A stretch of 64,000 nucleotides of DNA, taken from positions 4,216,001 through 4,280,000 of the forward strand of contig NZ_CP113977.2 in assembly GCF_026870175.2 (NCBI RefSeq), in the 5' to 3' direction. Positions within the stretch are counted from its first letter, which is position 1, and every line of letters starts with the position of its first letter. Origin of the DNA: Flavobacterium aestivum. Lineage in GTDB: Bacteria; Bacteroidota; Bacteroidia; Flavobacteriales; Flavobacteriaceae. The position numbers and the translations under genes were made by a program. Below, piece by piece: positions 34,133 through 41,941 of the stretch. The notes beneath the pieces are model-generated. The model was not told where the DNA came from and made no database searches. It was given only the letters and a program-made list of their open reading frames with translations.

Positions 34133-35152
34133 TTATTGATTCATTTTAATACAATTTTTATCTAAATGCCTTTTCAATCTACCTACAGTAGTCTGATCAC
34201 CTGAACAATCCGGTATTTTATCAAACTCATAATATTTCCCATTAGCATCTTTAACCTCACCTCTTGTTGCGTAATTATCGCCGTCATCATCAAAATCTAA
34301 GAAATCCGGAGCTCCATCACCATCAGTATCATCTGGATTTGACACACCCGTCGCTAAAATATTCAAATACCTATCTCCATCTATATCTTCCTGAAAAGAA
34401 AGAATACCGTCTGAATCGTGATCAAATCTTTTTAATGCATACAATTTTACACTAAAAACCAAAGGTGAATAGACCGGAATATCTGTTTGAGCATTACCAT
34501 AATATCCAAAATCTGAAGGGAGAATCATTACCCCCACTCCAAAATCATTATACTTTATCGTTCCACTCGCATCAGAAGAAACCCAACCTGTCTTAAATTG
34601 CGGAAAACACTCAGACCAACCACTAATAACAGGAATCCCGCCATCATGAGCCGCAAAACCATCAAGATTGTACTGTTTCTGTCCATTATTTGAAGAATCA
34701 AATACCGTCCCATCCAACAAAGTTCCTTTATAGCCTGCAAAAACAGCATCTACATTACTAGGATACTCTCCACCAGATGCAGTAGTCCCTCCTTTTATAC
34801 CTTCCCTAATTACCAAAGTATAAATTTTATAATGAACCTCATGCTTAACCACTTCTCTACTAGTTAATCTTGGCAGAGTAGGACTATTCAAATAAGACCA
34901 CAAGGAAGGCTGCGTTGCAGCATCAGTGATTTTTTTTATTGTCACATCTTGATCATCTGGAAAACCAGGATGATTAACTATTTCGCTAATATAATTTGTT
35001 TTCAAATAATCCTCTATAGCAACACTTTCTGTAGCATATTGTGTAGTATAATCTCTTAGGGGTTCAAACTCATCATCATTCTTATCCTTAGAACAAGAAA
35101 CTATCGCAATAGTTGCTATCAATAAAATAAAATAAAACTTAATTTTGCTCAT
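34133..35152 (-). CDS. FKBP-type peptidyl-prolyl isomerase lipoprotein with Asp-rich repeats
   Basis: The 339-aa protein has a lipoprotein signal (IAIVSC, Cys20). An FKBP-type domain follows (about 110-250) with VFAGYKGTLLDGTVFDSS, FPQFKTGW, MILPSDFGYYG and PVYSPLVFSVKLYALKRFD. The C-terminus (about 255-310) carries calcium-binding type Asp repeats (DHDSDGILSFQEDIDGD, DDTDGDGAPDFLDFDDDGD). Such proteins assist folding in the periplasm or at the outer membrane. Gliding-associated FKBPs (GldI) are shorter, so this is a separate family member. Confidence 0.9.
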   Translation of the reverse strand: MSKIKFYFILLIATIAIVSCSKDKNDDEFEPLRDYTTQYATESVAIEDYLKTNYISEIVNHPGFPDDQDVTIKKITDAATQPSLWSYLNSPTLPRLTSREVVKHEVHYKIYTLVIREGIKGGTTASGGEYPSNVDAVFAGYKGTLLDGTVFDSSNNGQKQYNLDGFAAHDGGIPVISGWSECFPQFKTGWVSSDASGTIKYNDFGVGVMILPSDFGYYGNAQTDIPVYSPLVFSVKLYALKRFDHDSDGILSFQEDIDGDRYLNILATGVSNPDDTDGDGAPDFLDFDDDGDNYATRGEVKDANGKYYEFDKIPDCSGDQTTVGRLKRHLDKNCIKMNQ

Positions 35153-35172
35153 TATAGGTGCGGTTTAGGTCG

Positions 35173-35199
35173 CAAATATACATTAATGATTTACTTTTG
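35173..35199. promoter_or_regulatory. Back-to-back -7 elements for FKBP and S4 genes
   Basis: A minus-strand TATATTTG (35173-35180) sits 20 bases upstream of the FKBP start, and a plus-strand TACTTTTG (35192-35199) lies 31 bases before the S4-protein start. The two promoters lie within 27 bp, so the genes probably compete for polymerase. No clear -33 elements. Confidence 0.55.
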
Positions 35200-35230
35200 T
35201 AAAGTATTTAACTTTGATTTTAGAAAATTC

Positions 35231-35632
35231 ATGAGAATAGACAAATATTTATGGTGTGTTCGGTATTACAAAACCAGAAACATGGTAACCGAGGCTTGCA
35301 AAAAAAATCACATTACCGTAAATGGTATTATTGCCAAACCTTCGAAAGAAGTTTTTCCTACAGATAAAATCACTTTTAGAAAAGATCAAATTACACAAAT
35401 CATAACCGTCCTTGACATTCCTGATAATCGTGTAGGCGCCAAACTTGTTGATATGTATCAAAAAAACGAAACTCCTCCCGAGGCCTATGCTCACTTAGAA
35501 TTACTAAAATTATCAAAAGAGCATTATAGAAAAACAGGAACCGGAAGGCCTACCAAAAAAGACCGAAGAGATATTGATGAATTTGGAAATGAAATAAAAA
35601 CAGATAACGATGAAATAGACCAAGATATTTAG
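35231..35632 (+). CDS. RNA-binding S4 domain protein (HslR-like)
   Basis: I use ATG 35231 (MRIDKYLWCVRYYKTRN), the standard start of the family. An upstream start at 35186 lies next to the -7 element. The 133-aa protein has an S4 domain with RIDKYLWCVR, TEACKKNHITVNG and KPSKEVFPTDKI. A basic C-terminal tail (GRPTKKDRRDIDEF) follows. HslR-type proteins bind stalled 50S subunits carrying peptidyl-tRNA. That specific role is inferred by family. Confidence 0.88.
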   Translation: MRIDKYLWCVRYYKTRNMVTEACKKNHITVNGIIAKPSKEVFPTDKITFRKDQITQIITVLDIPDNRVGAKLVDMYQKNETPPEAYAHLELLKLSKEHYRKTGTGRPTKKDRRDIDEFGNEIKTDNDEIDQDI

Positions 35633-35713
35633 GTTTATGACTTAGACCCTCTAATTAATGATTCGATATTAGTCTAACTTTTTTATCTTTGAAAAAATAA
35701 CACAAAATACCCC

Positions 35714-36214
35714 ATGAGCAAAAATATCATACTTACCAACCAACAGATAGAACACACCATCAAGAGAATTGCTTACCAAATCTACGAAACATTTGTAGAG
35801 GAAGATGAGGTTGTAATTGCTGGAATAACTTCTAATGGCTATACTTTTGCCGAAAAGATTGCACAGGTATTAACTACCATTTCACCCATCAAGATTTCAC
35901 TTTGTGAAGTTCATATCAATAAACACAATCCAGAACAACCTATAACCACTTCTTTAACAAAAGAACAATACAGCAATAAAGGCTTGGTACTTGTAGATGA
36001 TGTTTTAAGCTCTGGTACTACATTAATATATGGTGTAAGACATTTTTTGGATGTTCCTTTAAAAAAGTTTAAAACAGTTGTTCTTGTAGACAGAAACCAC
36101 AAAAAATTCCCTATTAAAGCCGATTTTAAAGGAATATCACTTTCTACTTCCTTATTAGAACATGTCGATGTTGTTTTTGAATCTAATGGCGACAGTTATG
36201 CCAGCCTAAGTTAA
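35714..36214 (+). CDS. Phosphoribosyltransferase (PyrR-like)
   Basis: The 166-aa protein has the PRPP-binding loop VLVDDVLSSGTTLIYGV and an N-terminal region IKRIAYQIYETFVEEDEVVIAGITSNGY. These are characteristic of type I phosphoribosyltransferases of the PyrR/Hpt kind. The substrate base is not evident and no attenuator-type context is seen, so a regulatory PyrR function is only a possibility. Its 3' end overlaps the convergent aroK gene by 9 bases. Confidence 0.85.
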   Translation: MSKNIILTNQQIEHTIKRIAYQIYETFVEEDEVVIAGITSNGYTFAEKIAQVLTTISPIKISLCEVHINKHNPEQPITTSLTKEQYSNKGLVLVDDVLSSGTTLIYGVRHFLDVPLKKFKTVVLVDRNHKKFPIKADFKGISLSTSLLEHVDVVFESNGDSYASLS

Positions 36215-36724
36215 TAGATTCAAAATATCATTCACAGTTTCCTCAATTGATTTATCGTCTACACTCACCTTATATTGTGCGTGGTTATAATAAAAACTTC
36301 TATCAAAAAGGTGTTTGGCGATAAATTCTCTCATTTCCTCTTCGCTTTTATCTGCTATAAGCGGTCTCTTGCTCTTATTAGCCACTAATCTATTAAATAA
36401 AGTATCTATTGATGCCTTAAGATAAATAGAAGTCACCCCATCACCTTTTAATAATTCATGATTATTAGCATAACAAGGTGTACCACCTCCTAGACCGATT
36501 ATGCTTTTTTCGGGCATATTCAATAATTCTATAAAAAAAGTATGCTCTAATTTTCTAAAATAGATTTCTCCATGAACTTCAAAAATCTCTTTTATGGTCA
36601 ATTTTGTCTTCTTTTCGATATATTCATCTAAATCAACATATGGAATTTCAATCATTCCAGAAAGTTTATTGGCTATTGTAGACTTGCCACAACCCATATA
36701 CCCTAATAATATAATTTTTTTCAT
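36206..36724 (-). CDS. aroK: Shikimate kinase
   Basis: The 172-aa protein has the P-loop LLGYMGCGKSTIA, DLDEYIEKKTKLTIKEIF, E...FRKLE, GLGGGTPCYANN and a lid with KSKRPLIADKS. It phosphorylates shikimate in aromatic amino-acid synthesis. A good promoter lies at 36776-36808 on the minus strand. Confidence 0.95.
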   Translation of the reverse strand: MKKIILLGYMGCGKSTIANKLSGMIEIPYVDLDEYIEKKTKLTIKEIFEVHGEIYFRKLEHTFFIELLNMPEKSIIGLGGGTPCYANNHELLKGDGVTSIYLKASIDTLFNRLVANKSKRPLIADKSEEEMREFIAKHLFDRSFYYNHAQYKVSVDDKSIEETVNDILNLLT

Positions 36725-36775
36725 TTGAATAAGAGCCTACGTATTAAGGCGTTAAGTTTTTTTACTAAAAAAAGA

Positions 36776-36827
36776 CAAATTTATAATAAAATAGCTTGGA
36801 AACTTCAAAAAAAAGTCCTTATATTTG
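36776..36827. promoter_or_regulatory. Overlapping divergent promoters for aroK and the tRNA cluster
   Basis: On the minus strand TTTTG (36804-36808 region) is 21 bases from TAAATTTG (36776-36783), directed to aroK. On the plus strand TTG (36796-36798) is 21 bases from TATATTTG (36820-36827), 24 bases before the first tRNA. The -33 elements interleave, so the two promoters probably compete. Confidence 0.7.
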
Positions 36828-36851
36828 CACCCGCGTTCAAGGAAAGAATAT

Positions 36852-36924
36852 GACTCGATAGCTCAGTCGGTAGAGCACATCACTTTTAATGATGGGGTCC
36901 TGGGTTCGAGCCCCAGTCGGGTCA
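36852..36924 (+). tRNA. tRNA-Lys (UUU), copy 1
   Basis: 73 nt. The acceptor arms GACTCGA and TCGGGTC pair fully (one G-U) with discriminator A. The anticodon loop CTTTTAA gives anticodon TTT, and the T-arm contains GGTTCGAG. The CCA is not encoded. Confidence 0.97.
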
Positions 36925-36962
36925 CTAATTTGTGATTAACACATATCCTTCCTTGAATCAAT

Positions 36963-37035
36963 GACTCGATAGCTCAGTCGGTAGAGCACATCACTTTTAA
37001 TGATGGGGTCCTGGGTTCGAGCCCCAGTCGGGTCA
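36963..37035 (+). tRNA. tRNA-Lys (UUU), copy 2
   Basis: Identical to copy 1 over all 73 nt. It begins the first [tRNA-Lys, hairpin, tRNA-Leu] unit. Confidence 0.97.
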
Positions 37036-37041
37036 CAATAA

Positions 37042-37074
37042 GGTTGAGTAATTCATTACTTGACCTTTTTTTTT
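37042..37074 (+). terminator. Hairpin/terminator between tRNA-Lys and tRNA-Leu
   Basis: GGTTGAGTAAT and ATTACTTGACC form 11 RNA base pairs including two G-U pairs, followed by nine or more T. Partial read-through would set tRNA-Leu levels. Confidence 0.8.
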
Positions 37075-37076
37075 AA

Positions 37077-37159
37077 GGCCACGTGGAGAAACGGTAGACT
37101 CGCCATCTTGAGGGGGTGGTGCTCGCAAGGGCGTGTGGGTTCAAATCCCACCGTGGTCA
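37077..37159 (+). tRNA. tRNA-Leu (GAG)
   Basis: 83 nt with a class II variable arm (TGCTCGCAAGGGCGT). The acceptor arms GGCCACG and CGTGGTC pair (one G-U), with discriminator A. The anticodon stem CCATC/GGTGG encloses loop TTGAGGG, giving anticodon GAG. Confidence 0.93.
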
Positions 37160-37198
37160 CTAATATTTTTGATCCATACATATCTATATAAAGTCATA

Positions 37199-37271
37199 GA
37201 CTCGATAGCTCAGTCGGTAGAGCACATCACTTTTAATGATGGGGTCCTGGGTTCGAGCCCCAGTCGGGTCA
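37199..37271 (+). tRNA. tRNA-Lys (UUU), copy 3
   Basis: Identical to copies 1 and 2 over 73 nt. It begins the second, duplicated unit. Confidence 0.97.
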
Positions 37272-37276
37272 CAAAA

Positions 37277-37310
37277 GGTTGAGTAATTTATTACTCAACC
37301 TTTTATTTTT
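37277..37310 (+). terminator. Hairpin/terminator after third tRNA-Lys
   Basis: GGTTGAGTAAT and ATTACTCAACC pair perfectly around TT, followed by a T-rich run. It is the duplicate of the hairpin at 37042, with compensating changes. Confidence 0.82.
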
Positions 37311-37313
37311 TAA

Positions 37314-37396
37314 AACCACATTGAGAATCGATAGACTTATCACCCTGAAAAGACGTTACTAACAGGAACGTACAAGTTCAAATCCCACCATGGTCA
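37314..37396 (+). pseudogene. Decayed tRNA-Leu copy
   Basis: The sequence aligns without gaps over 83 nt to the tRNA-Leu at 37077 and keeps the T-arm (GTTCAAATCCCACC) and the 3' end TGGTCA. The acceptor stem has mismatches, the anticodon stem is broken (TCACC against GACGT), and the anticodon position reads GAA. It should not fold or be charged as leucine tRNA. Confidence 0.82.
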
Positions 37397-37399
37397 CAA

Positions 37400-37777
37400 T
37401 TTTAACCTTATTTAAAGCCGTTTATTATTTTTAAATAAGTTAATTACCTCCATTCCCAAATCCAGAGTACAAGTTAAGAATCATAAGTAAAGAGTGATTC
37501 TAATAACAATTCAGAACTATAGTATTAAATTACTGTTACCTCAATGTATTACAATCTAAAAACTCACCAAAAAAACTCCTTTTAGGTTCGAGCAAAGACA
37601 AGAAGTACAACTAATCTTATTAAACCAAAAATTCCCTAGAGTCAAAGCCTTAAAATTAGCACTAATTAACACATAAATCATTGAAAATGAAATATTTTAG
37701 TACTAATATTCTAAATAAAAAATGTAAATTTGTTTTTATATATTTTATTAATTAACAACCCCTTAAATAATATAAAT
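37400..37777. other. Intergenic region
   Basis: About 380 AT-rich bases with no ORF, tRNA or hairpin that I can support. A TAAATTTG -7-like element at 37725-37732 is a plausible promoter for the following small gene. Confidence 0.5.
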
Positions 37778-38113
37778 ATGAAGAAACCTACACAACCTAC
37801 AAAAGTTAATTTATTGCCCTTTTTCACATTCTCCTTTATGTTTTTATCAATATTAAATACCAAAGCACAAAAAGTACACTATGATTCTGTTAACAAACAA
37901 AAATATGTACTGGTTGACGTCCATAAAACATACGAAAGAATTACTAGTAAAGGATACGAATCCGTTGAAATGTATGAGTATTTGGGAAATTATTATTTCG
38001 ATTGCCAAAATTTCAAAAAATCAAAACTATACTTTGATAAATTATTCGAAAAATATAGTTTGTCTCAAATTTCCTCCAAAAGCATTGAACGTTATAAAAC
38101 GATGAAATTCTAG
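37778..38113 (+). CDS. Short exported TPR-like protein, resembling the N-terminus of OmpA-family TPR proteins
   Basis: I use ATG 37778 (MKKPTQPTKVN), which gives a signal peptide ending NTKAQK. The 111-aa product contains YVLVDVHKTYERITSKGYESVEMYEYLGNYYFDCQNFKKSKLYFDKLFEKY. This is the first TPR unit typical of the large flavobacterial TPR/beta-propeller/OmpA proteins (PorE-like). The protein stops right after that unit, so it is either a truncated remnant or a small stand-alone paralogue. A perfect terminator follows. Confidence 0.65.
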   Translation: MKKPTQPTKVNLLPFFTFSFMFLSILNTKAQKVHYDSVNKQKYVLVDVHKTYERITSKGYESVEMYEYLGNYYFDCQNFKKSKLYFDKLFEKYSLSQISSKSIERYKTMKF

Positions 38114-38141
38114 ATTCATTTAAAATTAAAATAACCTTAAT

Positions 38142-38177
38142 AAAAAAGCGTTTCGAAAGTTATCGAAACGCTTTTTT
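38142..38177. terminator. Perfect bidirectional terminator
   Basis: AAAAAAGCGTTTCGA (38142-38156) and TCGAAACGCTTTTTT (38163-38177) are perfect 15-bp arms with a 6-base loop. They can serve both converging genes. Confidence 0.9.
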
Positions 38178-38197
38178 CATACAATTAAGACTAAACC

Positions 38198-38737
38198 TTA
38201 TTTCTTTATTAACTCCTGCAATGGTTTTAATTGTGCCAAATCAATTTTGGAGTCTTTCAAAACTGAAACCACATTCATGATATTAGTAGGATTCATGTCT
38301 TTACCCAAGACTCTAACAATAGCAAAACCCGCATCTTTTTTATTGACAAAAAATACAAACTCATTAATATGATCATCAGCTCCGACATAGCTTACTGAAG
38401 CTCCTTCTTTGCCAGAACCAAACTTCATCAGTTGTTGATAGATACTATCTTTTAAAATCAAATTAACTTTAGCACGCTCTGCTTCAAATTGTGCTTTGTT
38501 TTTATCATTCAATTTGAAAGCCAAAACATTCATTTTATCAAAAGAATTCAAAGCATCCGCCTGAGCCGCTGACAACTTGGCTTTATCAATATTCAAAATA
38601 CTTGATGAAATATCAAAGGCTATAAAATCTTTCTTCTCCGTATTTTCAACAAAATACTTTTGCAAAGTAGGCTCTGAATTACAACTTCCAAAAACCAAAC
38701 CGATTAACAATACAGTAACAAATAATAGAGATCTCAT
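38198..38737 (-). CDS. DUF4252 lipoprotein
   Basis: The 179-aa protein has a lipoprotein signal (LVFGSC, Cys19). The mature part shows ISSSILNIDKAKLSAAQADALNSFDKMNVLAFKL, YQQLMKFGSGKEGASVSYVGADDHINEFVFFVNKKDAGFAIVRVLGKDMNP and a C-terminal helix (LKPLQELIKK), as in DUF4252 proteins. Its gene starts one base after its paralogue, and both follow an ECF sigma/anti-sigma pair, a conserved Bacteroidota arrangement. Function is unknown. Confidence 0.85.
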   Translation of the reverse strand: MRSLLFVTVLLIGLVFGSCNSEPTLQKYFVENTEKKDFIAFDISSSILNIDKAKLSAAQADALNSFDKMNVLAFKLNDKNKAQFEAERAKVNLILKDSIYQQLMKFGSGKEGASVSYVGADDHINEFVFFVNKKDAGFAIVRVLGKDMNPTNIMNVVSVLKDSKIDLAQLKPLQELIKK

Positions 38738-38738
38738 T

Positions 38739-39266
38739 TTACTTTTTACCTTTAGTTGCTTTTTTCAAATCATCTCCACCTGGAATTCTCATTTTATCTG
38801 TAAGTACAGAAATCTCGTTCAAATCGAAATCACCTGTCAATGACATTAGAACAGTATCATCTGCCTTTCCTCCATCAATAAACATTAACAGTTCTTTAAT
38901 CTGACTGTCTTTGGCGCCAGATTTCACCATAATTTTGATGTTTCTTCCTTTATCATTTACACGCATCAGCTCTTCTAAACCAGCAGTTTTTATATATTTA
39001 TCCGCTGTAGCTTTCATTTCGCCTTCAACTCTTGTACTTTGTGTTGTAAACACTTTCAAATTATCCAATTTCTTGATCAGATTCATGTATTGTTGAGCCT
39101 CTTTATCTGATGTATCTACTTTTACTTTACTCATCAATTCGAACATTTTTTTATTGACTACAATTGATGTTACATCATCTTGACCGTCAAACTTATCGAA
39201 TGCTGATTGGGCAAAAAACGGACTTGATACTAATACTATTACTAATGTGATTATTAACTTCTTCAT
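38739..39266 (-). CDS. DUF4252 protein
   Basis: The 175-aa protein has a cleavable signal peptide (SSPFFAQS) rather than a lipobox. The DUF4252 core is FDKFDGQDDVTSIVVNKKMFELMSKV, NLIKKLDNLKVFTTQST, MRVNDKGRNIKIMVKSGAKDSQIKELLMFIDGG and DTVLMSLTGDFDLNEISVLTDKM. It is one of a pair with the lipoprotein version downstream and probably a target of the adjacent sigma factor. Confidence 0.87.
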   Translation of the reverse strand: MKKLIITLVIVLVSSPFFAQSAFDKFDGQDDVTSIVVNKKMFELMSKVKVDTSDKEAQQYMNLIKKLDNLKVFTTQSTRVEGEMKATADKYIKTAGLEELMRVNDKGRNIKIMVKSGAKDSQIKELLMFIDGGKADDTVLMSLTGDFDLNEISVLTDKMRIPGGDDLKKATKGKK

Positions 39267-39348
39267 TTTATTTTGATTTAATGATTATTTTTAAAATTTA
39301 AATTCAACTACTCGGCTTAAATACTCTAGAATCATTCTCGCTTTATTT

Positions 39349-39798
39349 TTATTCAACAAATGCTTTATTTTTGGTTACTTCATACATTTGAATGTATTGA
39401 ACGCTCTCTATCCCTACATTTACATGATTGGATAACATTGCTAATGCTTTTTGGGTTGCTGCAAGAGCTTCTTCCGGATTATCATAAGTTCCCAACTCTT
39501 TATTTTCCTTCACCGTATTTGCATTAAAATAAGTGTAGGTCCCAATTCCTAACATAACAACAACCGAAGCCGCAAGCGACAACCATGCTACTTTTCGTTT
39601 TTTAGAAATTAGCATTACATTATTTGTAAGCTTCTCTTTCTTTGCTTCTCCAAAATACCCAAATAAGGGGCGGTATTGTTCTAAATGTTCCGCTACATTT
39701 GAAGAAGAAAAATATTCTTTTAACTCGTTTTCTTCTGCAATACTCGTCTCTCCTTCAAAGTATTTTTCTAAAAGTGCTTCCATTTTACTGAACTCCAT
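39349..39798 (-). CDS. Anti-sigma-factor-like membrane protein
   Basis: The 149-aa protein has an N-terminal cytoplasmic helical part (MEALLEKYFEGETSIAEENELKEYFSSS), a TM helix at about 70-88 (VAWLSLAASVVVMLGIGTYTYF) and a short periplasmic tail. The N-terminal motif is typical of Bacteroidota sigma regulators. Its start overlaps the sigma gene by 14 bases, which is strong evidence of a sigma/anti-sigma pair. Confidence 0.82.
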   Translation of the reverse strand: MEFSKMEALLEKYFEGETSIAEENELKEYFSSSNVAEHLEQYRPLFGYFGEAKKEKLTNNVMLISKKRKVAWLSLAASVVVMLGIGTYTYFNANTVKENKELGTYDNPEEALAATQKALAMLSNHVNVGIESVQYIQMYEVTKNKAFVE

Positions 39799-40294
39799 AA
39801 CTGTGTGTTTTTAACATGTATTCTCTAATTGTTTTTCTTGCTCTTGAAAGTGCCACTCGCACGGCAGTTTCATTCATCTCCACTATTTTTGCGATTTCTG
39901 AAAACTCGCATTGTTCTATGTCTCTTAACTGAATAATTAGTCGTTGTTGTTCTGGCAATTGATCGATAATTTTTTCTACCCAATTCAAACTATCATTGTC
40001 TTCAACCTTTTTATCCAAACTTGGCTCCTTATCCGTAAAATTATTATGCACAATTTTAAGATTACTGGCTCTTTTTGATTTTAACTGATCTAAACAATAA
40101 TTTTTAGTCATGGTCATTGCCATTGCTTCAACACTATTATACGAATCTAAATTTCCATTTTTACTCCATAATTTCACCAAAATTTCCTGAGTTGCATCTT
40201 CAGCTTCCTCTGTACTTACTAGCAATCGCTTTGCCAAACGAAAGAGCTTGTCTTTGAATGGATTGATTAAATTCACGAATTCATTTTGGTTCAT
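39785..40294 (-). CDS. ECF RNA polymerase sigma factor
   Basis: The 169-aa protein has region 2 (FKDKLFRLAKRLLVSTEEAEDATQEILVKLW) and region 4 (LPEQQRLIIQLRDIEQCEFSEIAKIVEMNETAVRVALSRARKTIREYM) of a sigma-70 ECF factor. It probably directs its own operon (anti-sigma, two DUF4252 genes) under envelope-related signals. It is divergent from the S41 protease gene. Confidence 0.93.
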   Translation of the reverse strand: MNQNEFVNLINPFKDKLFRLAKRLLVSTEEAEDATQEILVKLWSKNGNLDSYNSVEAMAMTMTKNYCLDQLKSKRASNLKIVHNNFTDKEPSLDKKVEDNDSLNWVEKIIDQLPEQQRLIIQLRDIEQCEFSEIAKIVEMNETAVRVALSRARKTIREYMLKTHSYGVQ

Positions 40295-40419
40295 ATAGGT
40301 GGTTATATTAATTCGGTTATATAATCAAGACGAATCACAATTATATTTGTTACAAAAAAAATTTAAATTAAACTAAAGTTAGTATTTTTGCGTTCTATAC
40401 CTACAAATAATTTAATAAT

Positions 40420-41868
40420 ATGAAGACATCTTTCAAAATTATACTTTTATTATTCATAGCCTTTTTTACTTTACAGAGTTGCGAAGATATGGATGATGTT
40501 GCGGCTCCTGAGAACTTAGAAGTCAATGATTTCATATGGAAAGGTCTTAATTTATATTATTTATGGCAAGCCGATGTCCCTGATTTAGCTGATAATCGAT
40601 TTGCGAATCAAGCCGATTTAAATGCTTTTTTAAGAGGTTATCCAACACCAGAAGCTTTATTTGACGCACTAAGAGTGAGTAAATCTATTGATCGATTCAG
40701 CTGGATTGTAAGTGATTATCGCGAATTAGAAGGTATGCTGCAAGGTACAACAAAAAATGACGGTGTTGATTTTGGTCTATACCGTAAATCATCAAATCCT
40801 GAAGAAATCTTTGGTTGGGTACGTTATATTATACCTAATTCTGATGCATCAACCAAGGCTATTAAGCGCGGTGATATCTTTTATGCTGTAAATGGAACGC
40901 AACTTACTGCAAGTAATTACCAAACCTTATTATTAAATTCAGAAAATTATACCTTAAATTTAGCTGATTATAACAATGGTCAAATTACACCTAACGGAAA
41001 ATCAGTAACCTTAACAAAAACGGAGCTTTCTGAAAATCCAATTTTAGTAAACAATGTAATTGAAGCTAGTGGTCATAAAATAGGATACCTTATGTACAAT
41101 GGATTTTATCCAAACTATGACTCACAATTGAATGATGCTTTTGCTACATTAAAATCACAAGGCATTACTGATTTAGTTCTGGATTTAAGATACAACGGTG
41201 GTGGTTCTGTTCAGACAGCGACACGTTTGGCTAGTATGATTACTGGACAATTTACCGACAAAATATTTTCTAAACAAAAATGGAATGCCAAAATCAATGC
41301 TTATTTCGAGTCTGAAGATCCTGAAGCATTAAACAATATATTTACAAACAATATTCAAGGTACACCAATAAACAGTTTAAATCTTACCAAGATTTACATT
41401 TTAACTACAAAAAGTACGGCTTCAGCAAGTGAGTTGGTTATAAACGGTTTAAAACCTTATATTGATGTAGTTCAAATTGGAGACATTACTACTGGAAAAA
41501 ATGTTGGATCTATTACCATTTATGATTCCCCTACTTTTGGAAAAGAAAATAGAAACCCAAATCACCGTTATGCCATGCAACCAATTGTTCTAAAAATTGT
41601 AAATGCAAATGATTTTGGAGATTACTTTAATGGTTTAACACCAACTTATTCTTTAAAAGAAAACTTAGCCGATTTAGGTGTATTGGGAACTAGTACTGAG
41701 CCTTTATTAAGTACAGCAATTGGAAAAATTACCGGAACTGCCAAAATGGTTAAAACCAGTAAAGGAAAAGAATTCTCTTATTTTGAAGATTCAAAATCAA
41801 TTAATGGAGTCCAAAACCAAATGTATGTTGACAAAGTACCAGCTGGGCTTTTAAAATCCTTGGAATAA
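40420..41868 (+). CDS. S41 family peptidase lipoprotein
   Basis: The 482-aa protein has a lipoprotein signal (FTLQSC, Cys21). An N-terminal helical domain (about 35-105, NDFIWKGLNLYYLWQADVPD) and a PDZ-like region (about 125-200, IIPNSDASTKAIKRGDIFYAVNG) follow. The S41 core (about 215-440) has DLVLDLRYNGGGSV and the catalytic serine in TTKSTASASELVINGLKPY. These tail-specific-like proteases act on envelope proteins. A TATTTTTG element at 40383-40390 is a likely -7. Confidence 0.9.
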   Translation: MKTSFKIILLLFIAFFTLQSCEDMDDVAAPENLEVNDFIWKGLNLYYLWQADVPDLADNRFANQADLNAFLRGYPTPEALFDALRVSKSIDRFSWIVSDYRELEGMLQGTTKNDGVDFGLYRKSSNPEEIFGWVRYIIPNSDASTKAIKRGDIFYAVNGTQLTASNYQTLLLNSENYTLNLADYNNGQITPNGKSVTLTKTELSENPILVNNVIEASGHKIGYLMYNGFYPNYDSQLNDAFATLKSQGITDLVLDLRYNGGGSVQTATRLASMITGQFTDKIFSKQKWNAKINAYFESEDPEALNNIFTNNIQGTPINSLNLTKIYILTTKSTASASELVINGLKPYIDVVQIGDITTGKNVGSITIYDSPTFGKENRNPNHRYAMQPIVLKIVNANDFGDYFNGLTPTYSLKENLADLGVLGTSTEPLLSTAIGKITGTAKMVKTSKGKEFSYFEDSKSINGVQNQMYVDKVPAGLLKSLE

Positions 41869-41941
41869 AAAGCCTTTTTTGACACAATAATACTACAAAT
41901 AAATGCGTTTTCATGTTATAACTTTTTAACAAAGAAAACTC

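Noticed and set aside
33901..34149. 82-codon plus-strand ORF after transketolase
   Set aside because: It starts within the terminator hairpin and runs through a REP-like repeat into the FKBP terminator. No domain or signal supports it.
37580..37610. Possible further tRNA fragment (AGGTTCGAGC-like T-arm)
   Set aside because: No matching acceptor or anticodon arms are found around it. The resemblance is limited to a few bases.
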